From contig JACVRW010000017.1 in assembly GCA_014534235.1 (NCBI GenBank), positions 1-39,371 on the forward strand: a stretch of DNA of 39,371 nucleotides, read 5' to 3'. Below are positions 32,158-39,371 of this stretch, in pieces. This DNA comes from Thermoleophilaceae bacterium (GTDB lineage: Bacteria > Actinomycetota > Thermoleophilia > Solirubrobacterales > Thermoleophilaceae). Both the position numbers and the translations under genes were made by a program. How positions within the stretch are numbered: the first letter of the stretch is position 1; every line of letters starts with the position of its first letter. The notes under the pieces are model-generated. The model was not told where the DNA came from. It saw nothing but the letters and a program-made list of their open reading frames with translations, and searched no databases.

Positions 32158-33639
32158 CTACTCCCCGTCGGAGGCCTTTGCCGCGGCGCGGCCTCGGTTC
32201 GCGGTCGACGTCTCGCCACCGTTCGCACGCGCGGACGCCGCCGACTGCTTCCGTGCCACCGCCAACAGCTCCTCGAGGGACTCCTCCAGGGTGCGGCCGA
32301 CGTCCTCCAGGTCGGGCATCGCGTCGTAGTCGCCGAGCAGCCCGAAGTCGACCTTGCCGTTGTAACTCATGATGGCGATCGCGAGCGCGTGGCGCTCGGG
32401 CAGGAAGGCGATCGGCACGATCGTCTCCATCTCCCGCCCCAGCAGGTAGAGGGGGAACTGGGGCCCCGGCACGTTCGTGACGATGAGGTTGAAGAGCCGG
32501 GTCGAGAAGTTGATCCGCGAGGCCTGCGCCAGGAGCGTGGGCGGCGCGAAGCCCTGTAGGCCGGCGATCACCTCGGCGCCGAGCGCCTGCTTGGACTGCT
32601 TCAGGTTCCCCATCGCCCGCTGCACCAGGCGAAGGCGCTCGATCGGGTCGCGCACGTAGACGGGCAACGGCCCCCGCATGGCGGCGATCCGGTTGCCGAG
32701 CCGCCCATGCTCGTCCTGCGTCCGGATGGAGACCGGCACGAGCGCGCGCAGCTCGAGGCCCTCCGTGCGCACCCCGCGGCTACGCAGCCACCGGCCCAGC
32801 GCGCCGGCCACCACCGCCAGCACCACGTCGTTGACCGTGCCGCCGAGCGCGTTCTTGATCTCCTTGAACTCGGAGAGGCGCCTCTCGACCCACCACACCC
32901 GCCGATGCGGGCCGATCTCCACGTTGAGCGGCACGTCGGGTGCCGGGTTGAGCCCGGCCCACACCAGCTCGCCGATGCCCTCGGCGACCTCGCGAACCTG
33001 CTCCGCCGATCGCCCGGGATCCTGCAGCGCGCCGATGGCGCGGCTCACCAGGCTCAGGGGCGTGCGCACGAGCCCGGCGACGCCCTCCGCCACGAGCTCC
33101 GCGTCGGACGGCTCGGGGGCGGGCGTCCATGGCTCGGCCGCCATCTCCGCCGGCACCGGCTGCAGGTCGAAGAGCACCGTGGCGATGTCGACACCGGCGA
33201 CGCCGTCCACCAAGGCGTGGTGTGTCTTCGAGATGAGCGCGAAGCGACCGCCCTCGAGGCCCTGTACGAGCCAGACCTCCCACAACGGCTTAGAGCGATC
33301 GAGCCGCTGGGAGAAGATACGGCCCACGAGCAGGCGAAGCTGATCGTCGCCGCCGGGCCGGGGCAACGCCGTGTGGCGCACGTGGTAGTCGACGTTGAAG
33401 CTCGGGTCGTCCACCCAAAATGGCCGGCCCATCTCGAGCGGCGGGAAGGCCAGCTTCTGGCGGTAGCGCGGTACGAGGGACAACCGCGACTCGAGGTGGC
33501 GGCGGAAATCCTGGAGCTCGGGCGGCGGCCCGTCGAACGTCAGCAGCGCACCGACGTGCATATGCGACGACTGCTTCTCCTGATGCAGGAACGACGCGTC
33601 AATCGCCGAGAGACGGTCCCTATGCCCCTGGTTCGCCAC
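32158..33639 (-). CDS. Wax ester synthase/diacylglycerol acyltransferase (WS/DGAT)
   Basis: A 493-aa acyl-CoA-dependent acyltransferase that makes triacylglycerol or wax esters. The catalytic HHxxxDG motif is H140-H141-ALV-D145-G146 in SKTHHALVDGVAGVDIAT. The opening LSAIDASFLHQEKQSSHMHV and the C-terminal domain marks NLIVTNVPGPQFPLYLLGR and LAIAIMSYNGKVDFGLLGDY are family-typical. Charged linker residues trail off at the end (SARANGGETSTANRGRAAAK). GTG 33639 is preceded by TAGGCT 6 nt upstream. With the patatin, the M28 gene and the alpha/beta hydrolases it suggests a storage-lipid metabolism typical of actinobacteria. Activity with wax or diacylglycerol cannot be told apart. Confidence 0.9.
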   Translation of the reverse strand: MANQGHRDRLSAIDASFLHQEKQSSHMHVGALLTFDGPPPELQDFRRHLESRLSLVPRYRQKLAFPPLEMGRPFWVDDPSFNVDYHVRHTALPRPGGDDQLRLLVGRIFSQRLDRSKPLWEVWLVQGLEGGRFALISKTHHALVDGVAGVDIATVLFDLQPVPAEMAAEPWTPAPEPSDAELVAEGVAGLVRTPLSLVSRAIGALQDPGRSAEQVREVAEGIGELVWAGLNPAPDVPLNVEIGPHRRVWWVERRLSEFKEIKNALGGTVNDVVLAVVAGALGRWLRSRGVRTEGLELRALVPVSIRTQDEHGRLGNRIAAMRGPLPVYVRDPIERLRLVQRAMGNLKQSKQALGAEVIAGLQGFAPPTLLAQASRINFSTRLFNLIVTNVPGPQFPLYLLGREMETIVPIAFLPERHALAIAIMSYNGKVDFGLLGDYDAMPDLEDVGRTLEESLEELLAVARKQSAASARANGGETSTANRGRAAAKASDGE

Positions 33640-33645
33640 ACTGGG

Positions 33646-33651
33646 AGCCTA
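33646..33651 (-). promoter_or_regulatory. -10-like TAGGCT before the WS/DGAT gene
   Basis: On the minus strand TAGGCT is followed by CCCAGT and the GTG start, a 6-nt gap. No Shine-Dalgarno sequence is seen, which fits a leaderless transcript. Confidence 0.5.
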
Positions 33652-33670
33652 GCCAGGCAGAATCGAAGGT

Positions 33671-34552
33671 GTGAAGCTGCTCGGAGTCGTGCTGGCGATT
33701 CAAGTGACGCTCGCTCTCGCCCTGGTATCGCTTGTGGCGACCGACAGCCTGCCCTTCGCCGACGGAGAGGCGGAGACACCGCGTTCCCCGCGGCCGACGG
33801 TGGACCGCTTCGACGGCGAGGCGGCGTTCCGGCTGCTGCGCGAGCAGGTCGAGCTGGGGCCGCGGCCCGCGGGGTCTGAAGCGTCGCGACGCCTCGCCGA
33901 GCGGCTGCGCGGGCTGCTCCCGCGGGGTCGCTTCCAGGAGGTCCCTGGCGGCCTGCGCAACGTGATCGGCACGGTGCCCGGCCGCGAGCCCGGCTTCGTC
34001 GTCGTCGGAGCGCACTACGACACAAAGGACATCCCCGGTTTCGTGGGCGCAAACGACGGGGCGTCGGGTACGGCCGTCGTCACGGAGCTGGCCCGCACGA
34101 TCCGCCGCCCTCGCCACACGATCCATTTCATCCTCTTCGACGGCGAGGAGAGCCCGCGCGGCACGCCCGACGCGGACTTCGCGGAGGAGGGGCTGCGCGG
34201 CAGCAAGGTCGCCGCGCGCGCCTTCCGGGACGCGCGGGCGATGGTGCTCCTCGACTTCGTCGGCGACCGGCGGCTCAGCATCCCCCGGGAGGCCTACTCG
34301 CGGCCCGGCCTGTGGCGTCGGCTGCGCGCGGCGGCCAAGCGGGTCGGCGCCGCGCGGGTGTTCCCGCCGGAGACCTCGGCGGCCGTGCTCGACGACCACA
34401 TTCCGTTCCTCCGCCGGGGCGTGCCCGCCATTGACCTGATCGACTTCACCTTCCCCTGCTTCCATCGGCCCTGCGACGACCTCTCGGCGGTATCGGAGCG
34501 CAGCGTGGACGCTGTCGGGGAGACGGTGTACGAGCTGCTGCGGACCCTCTGA
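33671..34552 (+). CDS. M28-family zinc peptidase (glutaminyl cyclase/aminopeptidase-like), membrane-anchored
   Basis: A 293-aa M28 peptidase-fold protein with a single N-terminal membrane anchor (MKLLGVVLAIQVTLALALVS). Metal ligands and general-acid residues are visible in order: VVGAHYDTKDIPGF (H115), GANDGASGTAVV (D129), ILFDGEESPRG (E159-E160), VLLDFVGDRRL and CFHRPCDDLSAVS. The shape (short insert, closing HRPCDD) is nearer to glutaminyl-peptide cyclotransferases than to aminopeptidases, so it may form N-terminal pyroglutamate or trim peptides outside the cell. GTG 33671 begins directly with the anchor. It diverges from the WS/DGAT gene across 31 nt. Confidence 0.82.
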   Translation: MKLLGVVLAIQVTLALALVSLVATDSLPFADGEAETPRSPRPTVDRFDGEAAFRLLREQVELGPRPAGSEASRRLAERLRGLLPRGRFQEVPGGLRNVIGTVPGREPGFVVVGAHYDTKDIPGFVGANDGASGTAVVTELARTIRRPRHTIHFILFDGEESPRGTPDADFAEEGLRGSKVAARAFRDARAMVLLDFVGDRRLSIPREAYSRPGLWRRLRAAAKRVGAARVFPPETSAAVLDDHIPFLRRGVPAIDLIDFTFPCFHRPCDDLSAVSERSVDAVGETVYELLRTL

Positions 34553-34639
34553 GCTTCAGTGCGTCGCACCGCCCTGTGTGCAGCCGCCCGTCGGCTCGCA
34601 GCGCATCGAGCAGCCGAAGCCGGTCGCGCAGCTGATCGC

Positions 34640-34645
34640 TAGCCT
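34640..34645 (+). promoter_or_regulatory. -10-like TAGCCT before ispH
   Basis: TAGCCT ends 8 nt before ATG 34654. The spacer reads GGGAGGCG, a possible Shine-Dalgarno, so this start may use a very short leader rather than none. Confidence 0.4.
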
Positions 34646-34653
34646 GGGAGGCG

Positions 34654-35625
34654 ATGCGGGCCGCACCCGAGAAGCTCCTGCTGGCTGCGCCGCGCGGGTA
34701 TTGCGCGGGCGTCGATCGCGCCGTTCAGACCGTGGAGCACGCGCTCGAGCTCCACGGTCCGCCGGTCTACGTGCGCAAGGAGATCGTGCACAACAAGCAC
34801 GTTGTGGAGCAGCTCCGGGCACGCGGCGCGGTGTTCGTGGAGGAGGAGACCGAGGTGCCCGAGGGCGAGACCGTGATCTTCTCCGCGCACGGTGTCTCCC
34901 CTGCGGTGCACGCCAATGCAGAGATGCGGCGGCTGAAGACGATCGACGCGACCTGCCCGCTCGTCACGAAGGTCCATGTGGAGGCCAGGAAGTTCGCCGC
35001 TGAGGGGTACACGATCGTGCTGGTCGGGCATCAGGGTCACGAGGAGGTCGAGGGGACGATGGGCGAGGCGCCCGAGCACTTCTCCCTGATCGAGACCGAG
35101 GACGACGTGGAGGAACTCGAGGTGGACGATCCGGACAGGGTGGCCTACCTGACGCAGACGACGCTGTCGGTCGACGAGACCGACCGCATCATCCGCCGCC
35201 TCCGTGAGCGCTTCCCCAACATCGCAGGGCCCAAGTCCGACGACATCTGCTACGCGACCACCAACCGCCAGCTCGCCGTGCGCCAGATGGCCCGGGAGTG
35301 CGACCTCGTGCTCGTCATTGGCTCACGCAACTCTTCGAATTCGAACCGGCTGGTGGAGGTCGCACGCGACCACGGCGCCGACTCGTACCTGATCGACAAC
35401 GAGTCGCAGGTAAGCGACGAGTGGCTGGAGGGCAAGCGTGTCGTGGGCATCACCTCCGGGGCGAGCGCTCCAGAGGAGCTCGTGCAGCGGCTCGTCGACT
35501 TCTTCCGCGCGCGGGGGACCGAGCAGGTCTCCGAGTTCGAGGTGGTACAGGAGGACGTCCGGTTCATGCTCCCGAAGGAGATCAGGCAGGCCCTGGCCAC
35601 GCGTTCGCTCCCGGTCGCCGGGTAG
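34654..35625 (+). CDS. ispH: 4-hydroxy-3-methylbut-2-enyl diphosphate reductase
   Basis: IspH (LytB), last enzyme of the MEP (non-mevalonate) isoprenoid pathway, converts HMBPP to IPP and DMAPP using a [4Fe-4S] cluster. The three cluster cysteines are C17 ([16 protein letters not shown]), C101 ([15 protein letters not shown]) and C199 ([16 protein letters not shown]). Other conserved pieces are [57 protein letters not shown] and [14 protein letters not shown]. The length of 323 aa is normal. ATG 34654 fits the family start. It is a single gene here; the rest of the MEP pathway is not in the window. Assignment is firm. Confidence 0.97.
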   Translation: MRAAPEKLLLAAPRGYCAGVDRAVQTVEHALELHGPPVYVRKEIVHNKHVVEQLRARGAVFVEEETEVPEGETVIFSAHGVSPAVHANAEMRRLKTIDATCPLVTKVHVEARKFAAEGYTIVLVGHQGHEEVEGTMGEAPEHFSLIETEDDVEELEVDDPDRVAYLTQTTLSVDETDRIIRRLRERFPNIAGPKSDDICYATTNRQLAVRQMARECDLVLVIGSRNSSNSNRLVEVARDHGADSYLIDNESQVSDEWLEGKRVVGITSGASAPEELVQRLVDFFRARGTEQVSEFEVVQEDVRFMLPKEIRQALATRSLPVAG

Positions 35626-35651
35626 CCGGGCCGGCGCGGGCCAAAAGGGCC

Positions 35652-36428
35652 CTACTTCCGCGGCGGCAGCGGCGTGAACTGCACGCCGTGTAGCCGGAGG
35701 CCCGGAGAGCCGGCCTCCACGACGCCCTCCGCCTCGTAGAGCCCAGGCTCGACGTTGGCGCCCGACAGCACCGCGAACGCGCCGCCGGCCGTGTAGGTGA
35801 AGCGGGCGGCCGCCCCCGCATCGGCGGCCTCGATCCAGTCCTCGCCGTCGCTCCAGTCGCGCACCAGCTCGAGCCGCCCACGGTCGCGCGGCAGCGCTAT
35901 GTCGGCGGTCTGGGGCTCGAGCAGCACGCCCGGCGCGTCCTCCGGACGCAGCGGTTCGAGCGGGTCCATCCGTCGGCCGACGCACTCCTGGATCGCGCGC
36001 TCCGTGTCCAGGTACTCCCCCTCGCCGTAGTGCACGAAGCGCAACAGTCCCTTCCGGTCGAACAGGTATCGCCCCGGCCAGCCCCGATTGCCGTAGAGAC
36101 GCCACACCACGAAGTCCGGGTCGAGCAGCACGGGATAGGCGATCTCGAGCCGATCCACCGCCCGCGCCACGACATCGCGGTCCCGTCCGAACGAGTAGCC
36201 GGGCGAGTGGACCGCGACCACGCGCAGTCCCGCGTCGGAGTAGCGCTCGTGCCACGCCTTCAGGTAAGGCATCGTGCGGAGTGAGTTCACCCGGGCGAAG
36301 TCCCAGAACTCGACCAGTACCGCGCCGCGTCCCATGAGCGTGTTCATTCGCAGGAAGGCGACGTTCAGCCACTCCAGGCGCGCGGGGAACTCGGGAGCGT
36401 AGATGTCGGCGTCCTCGGGGGGGCGCAT
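35652..36428 (-). CDS. Cysteine-less thioredoxin-like protein (DipZ/TlpA type)
   Basis: A 258-aa protein with a thioredoxin-like fold of the DipZ/TlpA group and a C-terminal beta domain of the Thioredoxin_10 type. Family pieces are RGAVLVEFWDFARVNSLRTM, YLKAWHERYSDAGLRVVAVH, PGYSFGRDRDV, YPVLLDPDFVVWRLYGNRGW, PGRYLFDRKGLLRFVHYGEG and VLLEPQTADIALPRDRGRLE. Where relatives carry the redox-active CxxC (as in CINCIRT), this protein has R46-V-N-S49, so both active-site cysteines are missing. It has no signal peptide, so it would be cytoplasmic unless a start is misplaced. It must therefore act as a binding or structural protein, not as a disulphide reductase. ATG 36428 is used. Confidence 0.78.
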   Translation of the reverse strand: MRPPEDADIYAPEFPARLEWLNVAFLRMNTLMGRGAVLVEFWDFARVNSLRTMPYLKAWHERYSDAGLRVVAVHSPGYSFGRDRDVVARAVDRLEIAYPVLLDPDFVVWRLYGNRGWPGRYLFDRKGLLRFVHYGEGEYLDTERAIQECVGRRMDPLEPLRPEDAPGVLLEPQTADIALPRDRGRLELVRDWSDGEDWIEAADAGAAARFTYTAGGAFAVLSGANVEPGLYEAEGVVEAGSPGLRLHGVQFTPLPPRK

Positions 36429-36478
36429 GCCGCCGACAGCATGGCTGACCCGGCCGCGACTCGGCGCTCGCGCGCCGT

Positions 36479-36484
36479 TAGGCT
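36479..36484 (+). promoter_or_regulatory. -10-like TAGGCT before a small membrane protein gene
   Basis: TAGGCT ends 9 nt before ATG 36494 with no Shine-Dalgarno sequence in between. Confidence 0.4.
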
Positions 36485-36493
36485 GCCGACGGC

Positions 36494-36772
36494 ATGATGG
36501 CCTGCCTCGTCGTCCTGCTGGCGCTGATCTCGCCGCGGCTTGCGTTGATCGCGGTCGGGCTCTTCACCGACGTGCTGAGCGATGCGTTCGGCAGCTGGGT
36601 CGTCCCCCTGCTCGGGTTCTTCTTGCTGCCGTGGACGACCCTCGCCTACGCCGTCATGTGGGCGGCCGGGTCGAACACCGTCTACGGCTTCGAGTGGTTC
36701 ATCGTGATCCTGGCCTTCGTGGTCGACCTCGGATCGTGGGTCGGCGGGGGCCGCGGGCGCGGACGCGACTGA
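36494..36772 (+). CDS. Small conserved-type membrane protein
   Basis: A 92-aa hydrophobic protein with about three membrane helices: MMACLVVLLALISPRLALIA, the middle VVPLLGFFLLPWTTLAYAVM and GFEWFIVILAFVVDLGS. A short basic, glycine-rich cytoplasmic tail ends in GGGRGRGRD. The pattern LLGFFLLPWTTLAYAVMW recurs in small actinobacterial membrane proteins that I cannot name or assign a role. No metal or active-site motif. ATG 36494 starts with MM; the second Met is also possible. It ends 3 nt before the end of the convergent quinone oxidoreductase gene. It probably stands alone. Confidence 0.75.
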   Translation: MMACLVVLLALISPRLALIAVGLFTDVLSDAFGSWVVPLLGFFLLPWTTLAYAVMWAAGSNTVYGFEWFIVILAFVVDLGSWVGGGRGRGRD

Positions 36773-36775
36773 CGC

Positions 36776-37768
36776 CTACGGCCGCGAGACCTCGAGCACG
36801 ACCTTGCCAGTCGCGCCTCGCGAGTCGATGAGCTTGAGAGCATCCGCCGCCCGCTCGAGCGGGAAGCGGGCGCCGACGATCGGCTTGACGTGGCCATCCT
36901 CGACCAGCCGCCCGACCGCGGCGCCGATCTCCCGGGCGACCTCGGGCTTCCCCCTGACGTAGGCGCCCCAGCCGGCGCCGACGACCTCGATGTTGTTCAG
37001 TAGCAGGCGGTTCACCCTGACCTCCGGAATCGAGCCGCCGGTGAAGCCGACCACGACACAGCGGCCGCTCTGCCGCAGCGAGCGAAGGCTGTCCGTGAAG
37101 CGGTCGCCGCCGACCGGATCGACCACGACGTCGACGCCGCCATCTGACAGCTCTTTCGCCTGCTCGCTCCAGGGACCGTCCGAGCGCACCACCTCGTCGG
37201 CGCCCGCGGCACGCGCGACCGCCTCCTTCTCGTCGCTCGAGACGACCGCGATCGTCCGGGCGCCGACGCCCGTCGCCACCTGCAGCGTCGCCGTGCCGAC
37301 GCCGCCTGCTGCGCCGTGCACGAGCACCGTCTCGCCCTGGCCCAGCCGGCCGCGCAACCTCAGGGCGAAGTAGGCCGTGTGGTAGTTGAGGACGAGGCCG
37401 GCGCCCTGCGCGAAGTCGAGCCCGCCCGCGAGCGGGAACGTGAGCCACTCCGGCGCGACGGCCACCTCGGCGAATCCGCCCAGCATGCAGAACGCGGCCA
37501 CGCGGTCCCCCTCCATCACCGCGGAGCCGGCGGGGGCGCTGCGGACGACTCCGGCGACCTCGCTCCCGGGCACGAAGGGCAGATCCGGCTTGAACTGGTA
37601 CTCGCCGCGCGTCTGGAGCACCTCGGGGAACGACACGCCCGCGCCGTGGACGTCGACCACGACGCCGCTCCCGGGCGTGAGCGGGTGAGACGGCTCAGGC
37701 TCCGGGAGATCGAGCTCGCGCAGCGACCCGTCCGGCCCCCTCAGCTCGGCTATCTGGATCGCGCGCAC
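36776..37768 (-). CDS. Zinc-independent NADPH:quinone oxidoreductase-like protein (MDR family)
   Basis: A 330-aa medium-chain dehydrogenase/reductase of the quinone oxidoreductase class. It opens MRAIQIAELRGPDGSLRELD, with GVSFPEVLQTRGEYQFKPDL and PFVPGSEVAGVVRSAPAG forming the catalytic domain, then the Rossmann dinucleotide site ETVLVHGAAGGVGTATLQVA and the NADPH-binding stretch TIAVVSSDEKEAVARAAGAD. No structural-zinc Cys cluster is seen, matching quinone reductases rather than alcohol dehydrogenases. It reduces quinones or other alpha,beta-unsaturated carbonyls; the real substrate is unknown. GTG 37768 follows TAGATT by 9 nt. It is a single gene. Confidence 0.88.
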   Translation of the reverse strand: MRAIQIAELRGPDGSLRELDLPEPEPSHPLTPGSGVVVDVHGAGVSFPEVLQTRGEYQFKPDLPFVPGSEVAGVVRSAPAGSAVMEGDRVAAFCMLGGFAEVAVAPEWLTFPLAGGLDFAQGAGLVLNYHTAYFALRLRGRLGQGETVLVHGAAGGVGTATLQVATGVGARTIAVVSSDEKEAVARAAGADEVVRSDGPWSEQAKELSDGGVDVVVDPVGGDRFTDSLRSLRQSGRCVVVGFTGGSIPEVRVNRLLLNNIEVVGAGWGAYVRGKPEVAREIGAAVGRLVEDGHVKPIVGARFPLERAADALKLIDSRGATGKVVLEVSRP

Positions 37769-37777
37769 GGTCGCGGG

Positions 37778-37783
37778 AATCTA
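37778..37783 (-). promoter_or_regulatory. -10-like TAGATT before the quinone oxidoreductase gene
   Basis: On the minus strand TAGATT is followed by a 9-nt spacer and GTG 37768. It lies in the 53-nt divergent gap with xthA, whose own TACGGT is at 37809-37814. Confidence 0.45.
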
Positions 37784-37808
37784 GCGGGACGGTCAGGCAT
37801 GCCACGGG

Positions 37809-37814
37809 TACGGT
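37809..37814 (+). promoter_or_regulatory. -10-like TACGGT before xthA
   Basis: TACGGT ends exactly 7 nt before GTG 37822. This favours that GTG over the one at 37813, which lies inside the hexamer. Confidence 0.5.
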
Positions 37815-37821
37815 GGGGTCG

Positions 37822-38685
37822 GTGCGGATAGCGACCTGGAACGTCAACTCGGCGAAGCAGCGCGTGCCACGGCTGCTGCCCTGGCTGGACGAGCGGCGGC
37901 CGGACGTCGTCTGTTTCCAGGAGACGAAGCTCGCCGACGACGCGTTCCTCGACCTGCTCGGCAACGAGCTCTCCGGCCGCGGCTACGCCGTGGCGGTTCA
38001 CGGGGAAGCCACGTGGAACGGGGTCGCGATCCTCTCGCGGGTGGGGATGGACGACGTGGTGAAGGGACTCGATGGCGCGCCGGGCTTCCCGCATCCGGAG
38101 TCCCGCGCGGTCTCCGCCACGTGCGCGGGGATCCGGTTCGTCTCCGTGTACGTCCCGAACGGGCGCGCCCCCGGCTCGGAGCATTACGAGTACAAGCTCG
38201 CCTGGCTGGCCTCGCTGCGCGCGACCGTCGCCGCCAGCCCGGAGGCGACGGTCGTCTGCGGCGACATGAACATCGCACCGACCGACGACGACGTGTTCGA
38301 TCCCGACGCCTACATCGGGCAGACCCACGTCACGCGGCCGGAGCGGCACGCGCTCGCGGAGCTGCAGGCGCTCGGCCTCCGTGACGTCGTGCGCGATCGC
38401 TGGCCGAATGAGCGGGTCTTCACCTACTGGGACTACAGGGCTGGGATGTTCCACCAGGACCTCGGGATGCGCATCGACTTGGTCCTCGCCGGCGCCCCGG
38501 TCGCCGACCGGGTCCGCGCCGCTTGGGTGGACCGCCACGCTCGCAAGGGGACTGGAGCCAGCGACCACGCGCCCGTCATCGTCGATCTGGACGAGGCGCC
38601 GGACGGGGACATTGGGCCGGTCGTGCCGCCGCCCTCCCGTCCGGTGGTCAAGCGGGGCGCGAAGAAGCTGCCGCAAGCGCCCTAG
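37822..38685 (+). CDS. xthA: Exodeoxyribonuclease III family AP endonuclease
   Basis: A 287-aa member of the EEP nuclease superfamily, ExoIII type, which cuts at abasic sites and removes 3' blocking groups. The opening MRIATWNVNSAKQRVPRLLP has the catalytic Asn. ETKLADDAFLD holds the metal-binding Glu, CGDMNIAPTDDDVFDP the Asp-Asn pair, and GASDHAPVIVDLD the catalytic Asp-His. FQETK, RIDLVLAG and YWDYRAGMFHQDLGM are the remaining family pieces. The tail after residue 260 is Pro/Lys-rich and not conserved. GTG 37822 is preferred over 37813 because it gives the family start and follows TACGGT. Its stop interlocks with that of the LigD-type gene in CTAG. Confidence 0.93.
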   Translation: MRIATWNVNSAKQRVPRLLPWLDERRPDVVCFQETKLADDAFLDLLGNELSGRGYAVAVHGEATWNGVAILSRVGMDDVVKGLDGAPGFPHPESRAVSATCAGIRFVSVYVPNGRAPGSEHYEYKLAWLASLRATVAASPEATVVCGDMNIAPTDDDVFDPDAYIGQTHVTRPERHALAELQALGLRDVVRDRWPNERVFTYWDYRAGMFHQDLGMRIDLVLAGAPVADRVRAAWVDRHARKGTGASDHAPVIVDLDEAPDGDIGPVVPPPSRPVVKRGAKKLPQAP

Positions 38686-39371
38686 CCACCCCCACTTTTC
38701 CGGTCGCGGTCGCGGGAGGGCTGAACGCGCTTTGGCTCTCCCGGCATCTTCGGGTAGTCGGGCGGGTAGGGCATGTCCCCGCGCCCCTCCGCCTCGTCCC
38801 GCTCGTACATGTCGAGCAGCGGCTGGAGCGAGTGGTAAGCGTCGTCGATCGCGGCGTGACGATCGCCCACCTGGGCAAAGCGCGCTGGCATCGTCGCGAC
38901 GGTGAAGTCCTCGGGCGCCACCTCGGCGAGCTCGTCCCACGTCACCGGCGCGGAGACCGGCGCACCCGGTTTCGGCCGGATGCTGTACGCCGAGGCGATC
39001 GTGCGATCGCGCGCGTTCTGGTTGTAGTCGACGAAGATGCGCTCGCCCCGTCCCTCCTTCCACCAGCTGGTCGTCACCCGGCCCGGCAGGCGCCGCTCGA
39101 GCTCACGCCCAAAGGCGATCGCCGCGTGGCGGACGTCGGTGAACGTCCAGCGCGGCTCGATGCGCACGTAGATGTGCACGCCGCGGCCGCCCGAGGTCTT
39201 GGGGTAGCCGGTGTAGCCGAGATCGCCGAGCAGCTCGCGCGCGGTGCCCGCCACGCGCACGGCGTCCGCGAAGTCGGTGCCCGGCTGCGGGTCGAGGTCG
39301 AGCCGCAGCTCGTCGGGGTGGTCGACGTCGTCGCTGCGCACGGGCCACGGGTGGAAGGTGATCGTGCCCAT
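38682..39371 (-). CDS. LigD-type DNA polymerase domain protein, cut by the right window edge
   Basis: The C-terminal 229 residues of a primase-polymerase (AEP family) domain of the LigD PolDom type, which fills gaps in bacterial non-homologous end joining. Marks are DDVDHPDELRLDLDPQPGTD (metal Asp pair in LDLDP), GYPKTSGGRGVHIYVRIEPR (catalytic His in GVHIYV), WWKEGRGERIFVDYNQNARD and ASAYSIRPKPGAPVSAPVTW. It ends after YPPDYPKMPGEPKRVQPSRD, without a ligase domain downstream, so it looks like a stand-alone polymerase or the last module. The Met at the window edge (MGTITFHPWP) matches an internal position in relatives, so the true start lies outside. Stop shared as CTAG with xthA. Confidence 0.88.
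   Translation of the reverse strand: MGTITFHPWPVRSDDVDHPDELRLDLDPQPGTDFADAVRVAGTARELLGDLGYTGYPKTSGGRGVHIYVRIEPRWTFTDVRHAAIAFGRELERRLPGRVTTSWWKEGRGERIFVDYNQNARDRTIASAYSIRPKPGAPVSAPVTWDELAEVAPEDFTVATMPARFAQVGDRHAAIDDAYHSLQPLLDMYERDEAEGRGDMPYPPDYPKMPGEPKRVQPSRDRDRKSGGG

Noticed and set aside
1-39371. Possible CRISPR array, tRNA, rRNA or prophage segment.
   Set aside because: No regularly spaced repeats, cloverleaf-like sequences or phage structural genes were seen on either strand.

Overview
The window is very GC-rich, densely packed and has strong third-position G/C bias. GTG and TTG starts are common, and several gene sets are typical of Actinobacteria: a MarP-like protease, a penicillin-binding protein with an NTF2-like domain, a WS/DGAT acyltransferase, an FHA protein, a LigD polymerase module and an AddAB nuclease. 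I infer a mesophilic actinobacterium, possibly class Thermoleophilia (Solirubrobacterales-like). That placement rests on general protein character, not on a phylogenetic marker.

Layout. 1-360: left-edge remnant of an IS630-type transposase with an in-frame stop. 388-4356: sugar-acid/pentose locus with an SMP-30 lactonase, a dehydratase (IlvD/Edd family) broken by at least seven small indels, and xylulokinase. 4550-9295: endonuclease IV-like protein, zinc-ribbon/FHA protein, small zinc protein, SRPBCC protein, lipoprotein and a PBP transpeptidase. 9367-12511: MarP-like membrane serine protease, patatin-like lipase, lysyl-oxidase-like secreted protein and a small gene relic. 12550-18060: FAD oxidoreductase, type IA topoisomerase, metallophosphoesterase and an unknown protein. 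18114-24847: addB-addA recombination nuclease pair plus an unknown acidic protein. 24949-28153: lipoprotein thermonuclease, alpha/beta hydrolase, split-barrel flavoprotein and TetR regulator. 28130-31047: coupled fxsA-unknown-HAD operon, divergent from a DUF59 protein and a lipoate-ligase-like protein. 31231-39371: alpha/beta hydrolase, WS/DGAT, M28 peptidase, ispH, cysteine-less thioredoxin-fold protein, small membrane protein, quinone oxidoreductase, xthA and a LigD-type polymerase domain running off the right edge.

How the genes work together. AddAB, the two AP-endonuclease families (Nfo-like and XthA), the topoisomerase and the LigD polymerase module form a scattered DNA-maintenance set. 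The PBP, MarP and lysyl-oxidase-like proteins are envelope functions. The WS/DGAT, patatin and hydrolases suggest storage-lipid turnover. The lactonase-dehydratase-kinase locus looks like an oxidative pentose or sugar-acid pathway that has been inactivated, next to an IS end.

The most general signal is regulatory. At least fourteen genes have a TAnnnT -10-like hexamer 6-11 nt before the start codon, most without a convincing Shine-Dalgarno sequence, which suggests widespread leaderless transcription. Several convergent pairs interlock their stop codons in CTAG. I see no CRISPR array, tRNA, rRNA, prophage or recognisable defence island.
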